Part shown: positions 1 through 12,615 of the stretch, piece by piece
How positions within the stretch are numbered: position 1 is the first letter of the stretch
Layout: each line of letters opens with the position of its first letter
Source: Letharia columbiana
Lineage: Eukaryota > Ascomycota > Lecanoromycetes > Lecanorales > Parmeliaceae
Length of the DNA stretch: 64,000 bases
Assembly (NCBI RefSeq): GCF_014066305.1
Contig: NW_023501054.1
Coordinates: 306,001 to 370,000 of the forward strand
Direction of reading: 5' to 3'
Notes under the pieces: model-generated
Databases searched by the model: none
What the model saw: only the letters and a program-made list of their open reading frames with translations
Told to the model about the DNA's origin: nothing
Made by a program: the position numbers and the translations under genes

Positions 1-3000
1 CTGATGGAGTGCGCTTATGAGGCGATGGAGAACGCCGGCATTCCTTTCCAGTCGCTAGTTGGCCGGGCTGTGGGGGTTTTCGTTGGAGGCTCTCAGTCCG
101 ACTATAGCAAGCTCATGATGAAAGATACCGAAACAATGCCCACCTTTCTTGAGACTGGAAACCAGGACGCAATCTTATCGGCAAGGCTATCATACTTTTT
201 CAATTTATGCGGGCCTTGCTTCACCGCTGATACTGCTTGTTCGTCGAGCTTGACCGCCTTCCACCTCGCGTGCCAAAGTTTACGCACCGGGGAATCCAAA
301 CAAGCTATTGTTGGCGGCTCGCATCTGAACCTCCTACCGGACTTGCTCATCGCAAAGTCTAATATCAGGCTACTTTCGCCAGAAGGAAAGTCCTTCGCTT
401 TTGACGATCGATCCGATGGCTACGGCCCCGGCGAGGGTGCCGGCATTGCTATCCTGAAGCCTCTCAAGGATGCGATTAGAGACGGAGATCCTATTCGAGC
501 GGTGGTGCGTAATTCTGGTATCAATCAGGATGGTCGAACCAATGGCATGACAATGCCTAGCGAAGAAGCCCAAGCAGCCCTGGCTCGCGCGACTTACGAA
601 AATGTTGGTCTGGATCCTGCTGAAACTACCTATGTCGAGGCTCATGGCACTGGAACCGCCATCGGAGATCCTATTGAGACACGCGTGATCGAAGCTGTGC
701 TTGGCAAAAATAGATCTATTGAAAACCCCCTCTATCTTGGCTCCGTCAAAACCAATGTCGGCCATCTAGAAGGAGCGTCGGGAATCGTGGCGATCATCAA
801 AGCAGCGATGATGCTTGAGAGGGGAATCATCTTGCCCAACTCTGGGTTTGTAAAAGCCAATCCCAATATTCCTGCACTTGGCAAAAGCCTGGTGGTAGCT
901 ACTCAACCGCTTCCCTGGCCAGAGACGTCCGTACGCAGGGCCTCTGTGAGCAACTTTGGTTTTGGTGAAACTCCTTCCTCATCTACTGACGTGCCAAGTA
1001 CTGATTTCTATTAGGAGGGTCAAACGCCCATGTCATTTTGGAGGAGAGCCCGTATCTTCGAAGACAGCGCCTAAAACAACTGACCAACGGTGAACCCCAT
1101 GGCTCTCAGGCACATACCATTGGAGTTGAATCCCATACAAATGGTGTGTTGGAAGAAACTAATAGAATTGAACCCCACAAAATGGGTGGGTTGAAAGAAG
1201 AAGCGATCAACAGCGCAGCCCCTGGCTCTCAGGAACATACCAATGGAACTGAACTCCATACAGATAATGTGTTGAAAGAAGAGGTGATCAACAACGAAGC
1301 CCATGGCTCTCAGGAACATACCAGTGGGATTGAACCCCACACAGATAATGTGTTGAAAGAAGAGGTGATCAACAACGAAGCCCATGGCTCTCAGGAACAT
1401 ACCAATGGAATGAAACCCCATACAAACACTGTGTTGAAAGAAGAGGTGATTGATACTGCACCCGAAATGCCAGCTAGGTTGTTTCTCTTGGCAGCGTATG
1501 ACAAAGCGTCGTTGGATCATCAAGCAATCAGACTGAAGGAATATTTAAGCTCGCACCTCGACGACAAAGATGATGACCTCTTGAGTGACCTCGCCTTTAC
1601 TCTAGGCCAACGACGATCCTTACTTCCATGGAAGGCTACGTATGTGGCGGACTCAGCGGGCAACCTGATCGAAAAGCTCAACAAGCCAGACCTCGCTCCA
1701 TTGCGTTCTAAGAAGGTACCGCAAGTCGGATTCGTCTTCACGGGCCAAGGAGCACAATGGTACGGAATGGGACGTGAGCTTCTCACCTCGAATCCCGTCT
1801 ATGCTTCTGCCATCGATGCGGCAGCGACTTCTATCCTCAAGTTCGGGGCGTCCTACAACCTGCGGGATGAGATTTTGAAGGACGCCAAATCATCACGCCT
1901 TGGACAAGCGTCCATCAGCCAGCCAGCCTGCACAGCGATACAGATTGCGCTAGTGCTTGTGCTACGGTCTTGGGGCGTGCAGCCGACCACCGTGACCGGC
2001 CATTCAAGTGGAGAGATCGCGGCAGCTTTTGCCGCTGGCGCTTTGTCTTTAGAATCCTGCATGGCAATTGCATTTCATCGTGGAGAGGCCGCTGCTCGTT
2101 TACATAAGGAACATCCTGAGATCAGGGGAGGCATGTTAGCACTCGGGACCAGTGAGGTTGCTGCGACCTCTTTGATCAATGAACTAGGCCTCGCTGGTAG
2201 CGTTGTTGTTGCCTGTGTCAACAGTCCTTCCAGCGTCACTATCTCGGGAGATGCAACCGCGATTGATCGCCTACATGGCGAAGCTGCGGAAAGGGTCTCT
2301 CTTCAGCCGAAAACTTCATGTTGATGTCGCGTATCACTCCCATCATCTCAAAACGATCTCGGGAAGCTATCGCTCTGCTCTTAAGGGCATAAGGCCTGTG
2401 CAGTCAGCAGCTGTGCAGTTCGTTTCTTCTTTGACTGGCGTTCCAATCAACACATTGGTGCTCAATCCTACCTACTGGGTGTCCAATCTTGTCTCTCAAG
2501 TCAAATTCTTACCAGCTGTTGAAGAGATTCATGCCAGATCCAAAGTCGACGTTCTGATAGAGATCGGACCTCATTCGGCTTTAGCGGGTCCTGTGCGAGA
2601 GATCCTCGACATGGAGCTCAGCCCTCCCCGTAAGATTGACTATCTCCCAAGCTTGAAACGAAATACAGACGCTCTGCAATCAGCCTTGCAGCTGGCATCA
2701 GAGTTGCTGATCAGAGGCTGCGCTATCGACCTATCTGCTGTCAACCAGGCCAATGGAAAGAAACCCGCAGTGTTAGTCGATCTTCCTACATACCCATGGA
2801 ATCACGAGCATTCGTACTGGCACGAGACTCGTCTGTCTCGAAACCACCGCCTTCGTAAGTTTGGTCGGAGCGATATTCTCGGCGTCCAGGCTGTCGATTC
2901 TAATGACATCGAACCAAGGTGGAGGAACATTATTGAGCTTGACAACTTGCCCTGGCTACGAGATCACAAGGTACAATCCGATGTCGTATGTCCAATGACC

Positions 3001-6000
3001 TTCTTCCTTACCATGGCCATGGAAGCAGCGCATCAGCATGCCCTCACAGGAGGTGTTCCCTTCACCAAGTATGTGCTGAGAGAGGTCTCCGTGGGGCAAG
3101 CCCTAGTCCTTCCCGAGTCCTCTCAGATCGAAACAGTGCTTAACCTCAGGCCACTAGGTGAGAGCACTCGCGCATCATCTGATCTTTGGTACGAGTTCAT
3201 CATCTTCTCCTGGAACCAGGAACGAGGGTGGATGGAACACTGCCGAGGTCAGATCGCCGTTCAACTGGACAATCATTCCAACCCAGTAGAGGGTCAGCGC
3301 TCTCTTGAGACAGGACGGTCACTCGTCGTGGAGAGTAACTCTCGAACAGCAGAAGCTTCGGTGAACGGAGTGGAGTGCGAGAAGATCTACGAAACATTCA
3401 CATCAATGGGACTTGAGTTTGGACCATCCTTCCGCAATCTTGTAGAATGTCGAACAGGCGCAAGCAGTGTTTATGGGCGCCTTCGGATTCCACATACCAA
3501 AGATAGGATGCCGCACGAGGCGGAGAGCGACTATATCGTCCACCCAGGGTTTCTCGATTCATGCTTCCAGGTCTCGTTCCCGATGCTCACCGAAGGTTTG
3601 AAGTTGCTCAGCGGAACACCTATAGCTTCACGGGTTGAAGAGATCTCGGTGTCTCGTGACATACACCGCATCAAAGACGAGCATATCGAGATTTACGGCA
3701 GCGGTGCCTCTAAATCATTGGTCGAACAAACCATCGGATCAATTTCTGTAATGGGTACGGATCACGACAGAGGTGTTCCCCTCATCTCTGTTAACGGTTT
3801 CACGTCCACAACGCTTTCGAACAAGGCTGTCGGACTAGACGCAACGGGAACAACATACCCCTGTTGGAAAATGGAATGGCAACCGCATCCTGATTTCCCG
3901 GGATCGAGCGAAAAAGGAGTCAACGGCCACACAAACGGCGAGCTAGCCCCGACAGAGGACCACGAACTTTCTGGGGACGTCCTCATAGTCTGCAGCAAGA
4001 TACCTACCCGCGTGTCCCTCGCAAGACTCCAAGATACCCTCGGGCCAACAGGCACGAAACATCCTACGGTGGTGTCTCTGGCAGCGCTAGAAAGACATTG
4101 ATTTAAGCAATTCCATTTGCATTTTCTTGGACGAGCTAGACTCTCCGATCTTGGCGACCCTCTCCAGCGAGGATTTTGATGCAGTCCAAAAACTCTGCTC
4201 GGCTCAGGGTTTACTGTGGGTTGTCCAAGATGCGAACTTGGAGACAGCAACGCCGAATGCCAATTTGATATTCGGGATGATCAGGACATTTCGCAATGAG
4301 AATGCTGGTATTCTGCCAATCTTACTCGACTTGGATGGGAAAGATCGCCTTTCCGCGGACGCTACCTCAGATCTCATCTGCAGAGTCTTCAAGGCGTCTT
4401 GGGGCGCTGAAGCCTCTGGGAGAGAAGTGGAGAGGGAGTTCATGGAGAGACATGGCCAGATGTTCATTCCGCGAGTTATCGAAGATAACGATGCCAGTCG
4501 TTGGGCTGTCCGACAAGGCAGAAAGGGAGATCCCGAGCTACAACCGTTCAATCAGGTAGACCGACCCTTAAGCCTGACGATTGAATCACCAGGGCTTCTA
4601 GATACGCTTTATTTCGAAGACGACAAGAGTGCCACGACCTCCCTGTTGGATGACTTCGTTGAGATCAAAGTCGAAGCAACCGGCGTCAACTTCCGAGACG
4701 TAATGTATGCGGTGGGCCAGATCTCCTCGGAGCATTTTGGAGGCGAATGCAGTGGTACAATTGCCGCCATGGGACGTTCTGTCTCGGGCTTTGAGATAGG
4801 GGATCGAGTATGCGCTTTGTCAAGTGGTGGATACGGTACCTTCGCCAGGTGCTCATCTCATCTGGTGGCCAAAATCCCAGATGCTGTATCTTTTGTCTCG
4901 GCGGCGGCGATCCCCGTGATTTTCTCGACTGCTTACTACGGTCTTGTGAACACTGCCCGTCTGTCCTCTGGCGAAACCATCCTGATCCACGCCGCAGCCG
5001 GAGGAGTCGGCCAAGCGGCTATCAGGCTCTGTCAGATGATCGGGGCGGACATTTTTGCCACGGTCGGTAGCGCAGAGAAAAAGAATTTCCTCATGGCCGC
5101 GTACAACATACCCGAGGATCATATATTCAATTCCAGGGATACTTCTTTTGAGGCATCTCTGAAGCATAGGACTTCTGGGAATGGCGTTGACGTGGTGCTG
5201 AATTCCCTAGCTGGAGAAATGCTCAAAGCTTCTCTGAACTGCCTTGCTCCCTTTGGCCGATTCATCGAGATCGGGAAGAAAGACTTGATCGTCAACACAA
5301 GGGTCGAAATGACCAAATTCACTAACAACATCACCTATGCTACTGTTGATCTGCTTCTCCTGCAAGCCAAGAAGCCTCAACTGACGGGTACAGTTCTGTC
5401 GGAGGTCACAAGTCTCGTTTTCAACGGGCGCATAGAAAACATCGCCGCAATTAATGCATTTCCTGTTTCCCAAATTGAGGCAGCTTTCCGTCTCATGCAA
5501 AGCGGGAAGTCGATGGGTAAGATCGTCGTTGAGCCGCGAGAGGGAGACCACGTCAAGGTAAGTCATAATACGCACGTTCACTACCCAAAGCAGTCCCGTC
5601 TTACTTCACGTAAGCCAGTGCGCGGCAATCTTTTCTTGAAGCTGATACTAGAGGCAGGCCGCTCTTCCAAAACTGGGTCACTCCTCGTTACGTCGAGATG
5701 CTAGTTACCTCATCACAGGTGGTACAGGCGGCATAGGCCAGGCTATGACAAAATGGCTGGTTGGGCAAGGAGCCAAAAACATCATTCTTGCTTCCCGCAG
5801 TGGGCTCGACAACCAAGATATCCGGGACCTAGTCAATGAGTTGGAGGGCCTTGGAGCCAGGATCGCCGTACTAAAATGCGACGTATCCAACAGGAGCAGT
5901 GTTGAGAGATTCGCGAAACAATGTTCAGCACTCATGCCACCAATCAAAGGTGTAATACATGGCTCTGCAGTATTCCAAGTAAGCAAGCTTTCTTCTGCCA

Positions 6001-6895
6001 TCCCAAAAGATGGTATTCACTAACGCTTGTCCAGAACGCCTTATTCGAACAGGCAACTCACGAAGACTGGACCAAAGTGCTCGCGCCCAAGGTCGAAGGT
6101 GCATGGAATCTCCACCACACCTTTACCAACCTAGACTTCTTCCTCATGCTCGGCTCCGTCGCCTCCCTACTCGGCAACCACGGGCATTCCGCCTATGGCG
6201 CCACCTCCACCTTCCTCGACGCCTTCGCCCAATACCGCATCGCCCAGAACCTGCCCGCCGCGACCCTTGGCCTCGGCCCTGTTCGGGGCGCCGGCTATTT
6301 CGCCAAAGATTTCGACGCCCGCGCCTGGCACGTCGATAAGCACATGGGCCTGCAGTGGCTCGACGAGGATGAAGTCTTCGCCTACATTTCCGCGGCAATC
6401 CGAACGCAGACCGCCGGCCCAGGCAAAACGCGCAACTACCAATGGATCACGGGGCTGCGGCCCCATGACGACATGAAGGAAGAGCCCTTCTGGATGAGCG
6501 ATTCAAAATTCTCCCACCTGCGCCTGGCATATCACGCGTCGCGTGGTTCGCATTCTGGGACCGGGCAGAAGGCCGGATCGCTCAGCCAGCAGCTTGAGAA
6601 AGCACCGTCATTTGAAGAAGCGCGGAAGCTGGTTTACGATACGCTGGCGGTCAAGATTGCCGATGTGCTCATGAAGCCCGTGGAGGATGTGAGCCCGAGT
6701 CAGCCCATGGCGAGCTATGGTTTGGATTCCTTGGTTGCGGTCGAGATTCGCAATTGGATTGCGCGGACGATGGAGGTCAAGGTTTCGATGTTCGATCTCA
6801 TATCGGGAAATTCGCTGGAGATATTGGCGGTTGTGATTGTGCTGAAGTCGAAGGTGGTTAGCAAGGCGATCAAGAACGAGCACAAGGAAGGGTGA
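1..6895 (+). CDS. Highly reducing iterative type I polyketide synthase, 5' partial, with two frame breaks
   Basis: This multidomain enzyme would build a reduced polyketide chain from acyl-CoA units in the cytosol. The window opens inside the ketosynthase (KS). Its active Cys is at 238-240 (motif TACSSS) and its two His are at 643-645 (EAHGTGT) and 763-765 (NVGHLEG). Next come an acyltransferase with GHSSGE (Ser codon 2004-2006), a dehydratase (His 2965-2967, Asp 3556-3558), a structural pseudo-KR, an enoylreductase with AAAGGVGQAA, a ketoreductase with TGGTGGIG, and a C-terminal carrier (GLDSL, Ser codon 6728-6730). No methyltransferase domain is seen. Introns inferred from frame and splice sites are 965-1014, 5558-5651 and 5979-6034. 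Two single-base frame breaks without plausible introns lie near 2286-2296 (in AT) and 4090-4095 (in the pseudo-KR). Either the gene is decaying or the assembly has indels. The product cannot be predicted. Domain calls are certain; functionality is not. Confidence 0.93.
1098..1463 (+). repeat. In-frame 81-bp tandem repeat in the PKS KS-AT linker
   Basis: Three near-identical 81-bp (27-residue) units start at 1221, 1302 and 1383, preceded by a longer, more diverged 123-bp unit at 1098. Each unit encodes a hydrophilic, acidic segment built around GSQEHTNG, PHTDNVLKEEVIN and similar. The period is a multiple of three, so the frame is kept. Linkers between KS and AT in this enzyme class are normally shorter and not repetitive. 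Confidence 0.9.
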
Positions 6896-8790
6896 GCAAA
6901 GGGAGTAGGTAGATAGGTAGGTAGGTTGGTCGATGAAATTTGCTGAGAATTTTCGCTACGAGGGGAGAGGGGGTTGGAGGGAGGATGGATTAGGGGGTTC
7001 TGGCTTGTCTTCGTAACCCATCGAATGAATCATTAATCAGACCATTCCTCACTAATTGATTCCTTTTCTACAAGAATGATAGCCGCACCATGAATTCAAA
7101 TATAGATACACAGTCATTCATACCACGAACACCATGCAGCATGATCTGTCACTAATGACAGCCCAATGAGTCGTGCTCGATATAGACATCGACAAAACAT
7201 CGCATCACTTTCATAGCCGTTGCAACCACTACTACACATACATCTTCGCACCCTTCTCTTCATTCACTAGTCCGATACGAAGGAGATAGAGAAAATTCCC
7301 GCCCCGGTAAGAATGGCAAGAGTAAGCAGCTTGGACAACGCAGTCGGTCAGTCAGTCAGTCGGTGCACTCACTCCCGAGCCAAGATCCCCAAACTCTCCA
7401 CTCAGCAAAGATAGAACCCAAAAAGGCGCGGGAAAAAAGAGGAAATCCCTATCCAGTCATGCCCCCTACCCGTACACTACCCCCGGCTCAAAAGACTCAG
7501 CTCCGTGACGAACGCATGGAACAATCAATCAGGACCGGAGAGATCGATCGACACACACCCGCCTATATTGTAGGCTCATTGCCGCACAGTGAGTGAGTGA
7601 ACCGTGCCTACTTCCGACACCGTGTGAGAACTGAGCCGGGCGTCGATAGTGGTGGTTTGGGCCGGGCGCGAGTGCTGTCAACCGAGTGTAATTAATCTTG
7701 GCGGCAGCTCTCCATGATTAGGGTCTGCCGTAACGTAACGGTCTCCCGACTTCCTCAACACCGGCCCGATGACGACCGGAAAGTTTATGGGATCGGTCTC
7801 CATGACTACTTGGAATTTTGCCCCCGGATGACCAACCGCCCATGCTTTGTTCGGGTATGGTGCGGAACGAATCGTCGCGGGGGTTAGAGCCGGGCGAGGA
7901 CTCGGGTGCTGTGGGATGGTGTAGCGTTCGTTGGTACGGGCCTCTGCTAGCATCTGATGAACTCGATCTTTGAAATATCGCGTGTATGATTCGACGTTCG
8001 GGCTTCTATGTTGAGACACACATCCCAGCTGCATCAGCTTCTATCCGACTGACGGAATCCGCGCTGGATGTACGATCGGATGTTGGTGGGAAAGAACACC
8101 GAGTCCAGGCCAGCACAGGCTAACGGGTTTGAAGACTTGGCGACGTGAGACGCACGGCAGAAGGTTTGGGCTTGGATCTGAGCTAGCGGTACTACGGCTC
8201 TAAAGGTCTTTGGAGAGCTAGGTACCAGCCGGTATCAGTTAAGTCGATGCCTGGGATCGTACTCGCTCTTTGTTGGCGTGGTTGGGGATATGACGGCGTT
8301 GGTACCCGGCTACGTGGAAGAAGCGGCATGTTTTTCGAAAGTGGGCTGTTAGGCTAGTCTTTGACAGATGAGAGGATCGCACGGAGCTGCTGGGAGGAGC
8401 ACTAGGAGCGAAGGAATCTGTTGGGTTGGTGGGTACATGGGAGGTCGTTTTCGATGGTTGGGAGTTTCTAAGAGAAGATGTTTATTCGTTGCGGATTGGG
8501 AGACGGGTGCGGGTAGTATGGTTCCATCGGTGCCACTCGTGCTTTGTGGTGAGTGAATGCCTGTATGATGTGACAGGTGAAGCCTGTTTGAGTGGAACGC
8601 AGCTTTTTTTTAGAACTGTTGAGGGTTCGGCTGCTTGGGTCTTAGTCACTTTCATCTTTGAGTACGCATGAGGGTCCTGGAGAAGGAGCGTCAAATTACG
8701 CAAGTATTACAACAGTTCGATTTTGGTCTACTTAGTGTCATTTATTGGCTTCTCATCCATAGCCCCATCATCGCTATGCCGTGTGAAATA
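6896..8790. other. Intergenic region downstream of the PKS
   Basis: This stretch holds the PKS 3' flank and no gene I can support. A 118-codon open frame on the minus strand (7678-8034) has no recognisable domain, signal peptide or splice-linked partner, so I leave it uncalled. Short GT- and GTCA-type simple repeats occur near 7340-7370. Confidence 0.5.
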
Positions 8791-10158
8791 TCAATATCGC
8801 TGACCCATATCCTTTGGAGTAGAAAGAGGCACTAGAGGCGCTGTTTTGGAAGTCGCCCGCCGTATTCGCTCAAGGGCAGAGGGTGATGACAAATAGATAG
8901 GTTCGGGAGTGAGTGGCAAAGGCGCAATTTGCCTCTCCAACTGGAATCTCTCCGACTTCACCACAGGATGCGGTGAGCGATCCCACCCACCGTTCAAGGA
9001 AGAGATCCTTTTTGGATAAGGATCTGTGGTGTTTGCAAAGGCTTGCAGTGGCTTCAATGGATACGCATTCCGGCCGCCTTTCTCGACGTCATTCTCCTCC
9101 ACCCGTCCATTCAGGCTTTGATATAGAGCACATAGACCAGGTAGATTCCAGAAAGGCGAGCGTGGACTGCTGACTGCCCCACCACTGCCGGAAGATGTCT
9201 TTGTTTTCGAGGCCGAAGACTTAGTATGGCTTGTGACGACGGCCACGCTGCGGGTGATCAAAGGACGCATAGTCGGCAGGCACGCTCCGATAATCGCACA
9301 GCAGGATTCAACTGTACTCCAGACGTTGATGCCGAAACTGTCGTAGGTCAGGTCTGTGAGGCTCCAATTCGTCGCGAGGACCTGATGGATGCGGATGACT
9401 GAAGTTGCGCAGACACTGTCGTTATCAGCGAGGCTGTGTGCGATACACGGACGGTAGTGGGGGTCAACGTACAAAGCGCCGAGAAGAAAAATGCCTGTCA
9501 GGGACACCTTGACTCTCCTGCTAACGTGCAGTCGCCAAACCATAGGAACGGGGAGCAGAAGAAACACAAGGTCCAGTATGAGATTGCTGATCCCTGTGCC
9601 TAGCGCTGCGTCTCTGATACGCTGGCACCTTGCATTTTTAATGCTCTTATCCCAGGATGCCTGCACAGGTACGCATTGAAATATGGTATCCCAGAACGAA
9701 GCCGTCCACCATATCATGACCAGGGCGCCAGCAGCAAATAGAGCGATTCGGAACGGCTTGTTGACACTGAAGAGTCGATGATAGAGCAGCAGTAGCGAGA
9801 TCTTTGTCAGTGTTTGTGCACAATAGTACAGTACCTGGGTCGCCAAAAGTGTCTTTGCAAAAGACACCAGCTGCCATGGCTTTATCAGCTCGATATGTCT
9901 ACCGAAATTGAGATCGGCCGTTTGGTGGAGTACGACCGCTGAAAGGCCCCATTCGACAAGGAGAGCGGCCAAAATTGTCCAGTCATCCCACCACAGAACC
10001 GCCTTGACCAGTCGCCTGCATAAGAAGCGGAGGGCGACAGCAACAGTACAGAGCATGGAGACGGTGACCACTGCTGCGTATATGGCTGGCACACGGCTCT
10101 GCGCCAGGAAAGAAGGTGACAGTTTTGGAGGGGGACCATGCACTGTTGGTGATGACAT
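8791..10158 (-). CDS. Rhodopsin-domain integral membrane protein (fungal SAT4/PTH11-like group)
   Basis: A predicted seven-helix plasma-membrane protein of about 436 residues. Exons are 9473-10158 and 8791-9415. The 57-bp intron 9416-9472 is in frame and stop-free, so it reads through as open sequence. Removing it restores the helix-6 motif GAFVCATSVIRI, which is typical of the family. Other family features are the WWDDW segment after helix 2, helix-rich hydrophobic stretches, and a long polar C-terminal tail rich in Ser and Pro. I prefer the start at 10158 (MSSPTVHG); an upstream in-frame Met at 10221 would add 21 residues that do not look like a leader. Family members are often annotated as receptor-like, but function here is unknown. 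A second member lies at 38.8-40.1 kb on the same strand. Confidence 0.85.
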   Translation of the reverse strand: MSSPTVHGPPPKLSPSFLAQSRVPAIYAAVVTVSMLCTVAVALRFLCRRLVKAVLWWDDWTILAALLVEWGLSAVVLHQTADLNFGRHIELIKPWQLVSFAKTLLATQVLYYCAQTLTKISLLLLYHRLFSVNKPFRIALFAAGALVMIWWTASFWDTIFQCVPVQASWDKSIKNARCQRIRDAALGTGISNLILDLVFLLLPVPMVWRLHVSRRVKVSLTGIFLLGALYVDPHYRPCIAHSLADNDSVCATSVIRIHQVLATNWSLTDLTYDSFGINVWSTVESCCAIIGACLPTMRPLITRSVAVVTSHTKSSASKTKTSSGSGGAVSSPRSPFWNLPGLCALYQSLNGRVEENDVEKGGRNAYPLKPLQAFANTTDPYPKRISSLNGGWDRSPHPVVKSERFQLERQIAPLPLTPEPIYLSSPSALERIRRATSKTAPLVPLSTPKDMGQRY

Positions 10159-10221
10159 CTTTTTTGTTGGTGAAGAGAAGCGTCGAGCGAGACTGCAGCG
10201 AAGTATAATTGGGATTTGCAA

Positions 10222-12615
10222 ATTGTATGGCGGAGAGAAAGGGAAATATGCATGGAGGAAGCTGCAGTCGGTCTAAGAGAAGACCACGAGGGGCTCCGAC
10301 TAACGGCACGGACCATATATTTGGAGCCAGGGCATTTCATACCAGAGCCCCATGGATTTATCATTGAAATCATCCCATTGGTTCAGTTTGCTGTCATGTG
10401 TGACAAACAGCGAGAAAGAGGGTCAGTGCTTCCACCTTACACGGGACCTCCATTCGGCCGTACGAGCCTTGTTTGACATAGCTTGTTTCAATGTTGGATC
10501 CATAGAGTCGTCGTCTCCGCCATGAGAATCTGCGGGGTTGCGGGGTTGCAAGGGATCTTTGATTGACCAAGTCTTGCACACTAAAAGACCTTCACCTTTC
10601 TTGAAACTAACGCTGTTAATGGAAGGCTGTGAAGACGGGATGCATAGAATGAAAATCTTGCGCATGGAACAAAGGGATTAGTTGCCGGAGATTAATTGGC
10701 AGCCCACCTAAATATGGCCAATCTATTCTTATGGGCCCCAGTCGAATGGTTTCTGCATTCTGACTCCTTTTCAAACCGGGATTTTGAGGATCAACACAAC
10801 GGGGCCGTGCCGTTCCCTCAAAGTCGTATTGGTGAGGGACGAGCTAAGTGCATGGCACAGTCACTGATTGACTTGATCATGGTTAGACGAGATTCGTGAA
10901 ATCGACGAGAGTAGGTGTCGAAATTGATGGGAGGTTGAAGGATTGATTAGCTATGGAGTGGTATGTAGGTTACTTATATACCATGTGAAGCCACGCTAGT
11001 GCCATATTGTCATTGCCACCGTGAGGGGTAGCTACAACACACTATGGTGCTGCAGCATGATTTCCAACAGTAGGCCAGCGTTGAAACATCTTAGAGGCGT
11101 GAAGGGCCTACGGAGGTCGGCACCAAAAGTCCTGGACGTGAAGTTCTCAGGGCCTGGAGGGTTACCTGAACAACACTCCGTAATGCGCCTAGAGTTGCTT
11201 CCGAATTGTAACAGGCCTGAGCCCAGGCTTTGGGCCCAATGGCCCAGTAGAGATCCCCATGTTCAACCTACATACACCCTCCCCGCAAGTAACTGTAGGG
11301 TCCTCAGGAACAGAATCACGGCCGCCTACGGCTGCTCCTAGCGCTGTTCGCCACAGTGGGACTGAGGGTTAAGGGGTTTCATGATGTAGCTGCTGTTTCA
11401 GATACCATCAAGTGGCTCTTCATCCGGTTTTATCTCTTTCAGAACGATTGCATTCTTTCCCACCCACCCACGCCGGTGTATAGCTATTATCTCCCTTGAG
11501 GTCTATGCCATAGGCATGGGAGGTTCTTGGCGCTGGTGGCGCTGGGGTACGAGAATACGCTTGTTCAGGCCTCTGTTCGGCTACTGTCCTCGGCGTTGAG
11601 ACAGCCCAATCACTTATTCACATCCCATATGTGCCATAGGTGTGTGTGTCTATTTTGACCATGTCGGTGACGGCGAGGAAGAGGCCCCAGATCGCGAAGT
11701 GGCGCTCCATTTTCCAATGTGGTTGGTAAGGCGAAATGCCAAGCTGCACTTCGGGATAGGTATTCGTCCTGCTAGTGATCTCTTCCGTTATGATGCCCTT
11801 GAATCTTCCAAGGCCAGCATTCTCATAATGAAAACTGCGTTCATGAGACGTAAGAGGTCAGGAAGTTGACGGCTGTGGTAGGAAGTCTAATATCTAGAGC
11901 GAAGATCGAACATCGCGCAATGGGACTTACGCAGCGATCTTGTTAGATATGATTTATATTGCTTATACATACCAAATAAAGGCAGGAGATATAGCGGGCT
12001 TGGCTTGCCAACAAGACTTATCCTAATTTCCATACTCAAATATACTCAATAGTATATATAAATTCAGAAAAGGTAAAAGTAAAAGAGTCAAGTGTTAGGG
12101 GAAGAGATAATAGATGTATGAATATATCAAATTTACATCGAGAAAATAAACGTAGAAATAGCTTAACAGTAGTCAACGTAGTGTCGAACACTGTTAATGT
12201 ATCTAGATTGAACAGAAGATGTAGTCGAATAGAAAAGAAAGACCAAGAGAGTGGAAGCGAGCGTGCCAACGCGCCCATCAAGTGCAAGGACCCACCGAGA
12301 GTACCCACAAGCCAAAGGAGTGCAAAAAGACCTGCCAACGGGCCCCGTGACGTCAAAGAACCACACAAGTAACAAATCGAAAGAGCGTGAAGAAGCATGC
12401 CAACGTGCCCAGACCGCGCACCAGAACCGAAAAGAGTGAACCATCGAGCAAGCCAGCATGCTCTCACGAAATCGGAAGGGACCAGCCCCGTAAGCCACCG
12501 GAAAAGACCGAACACACGCACCCCAGCGAACCCATCCAGTACGGAGCGCCCAAACTAAGCCCCCCAGCCACCCCATGCGGATGACGCAACCCACGCCTCT
12601 CCACGGACCCAACCG
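10222..12615. other. Intergenic region with a diverged repeat fragment
   Basis: No supported gene was found. The small open frames lack domains and lie in mixed-composition DNA. The interval 11111-11260 is a diverged copy of the MITE-like element seen at 61.3-61.6 kb (separate entry). Around 12.0-12.5 kb the sequence is rich in short T- and A-biased runs. The minus-strand frames there (for example 12036-12521) look like low-complexity open sequence, not genes. Confidence 0.5.
11111..11260. mobile_element. Diverged fragment of a MITE-like element
   Basis: After a TA at 11109-11110 the sequence reads CGGAGGTCGGCACCAAAAGT. This closely matches the left end of the inverted-repeat element at 61312 (CAGAGGTCTGCACCGAAAGT). 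Further matches in the same order include a GGGTTACCTGAACAA block, a CGCCTAGAGTT block and a CCCAGGCTTTGGG block. No matching right terminal repeat was found, so the copy looks truncated or decayed. Confidence 0.6.

Noticed and set aside
7678..8034. 118-codon minus-strand open frame as a gene
   Set aside because: No domain, leader or splice partner; length is within chance for this GC content.
12036..12521. 161-codon minus-strand frame with hydrophobic stretches as a membrane protein
   Set aside because: Overlapping frames on both strands are equally open; composition is low-complexity and no start context or homology is visible.
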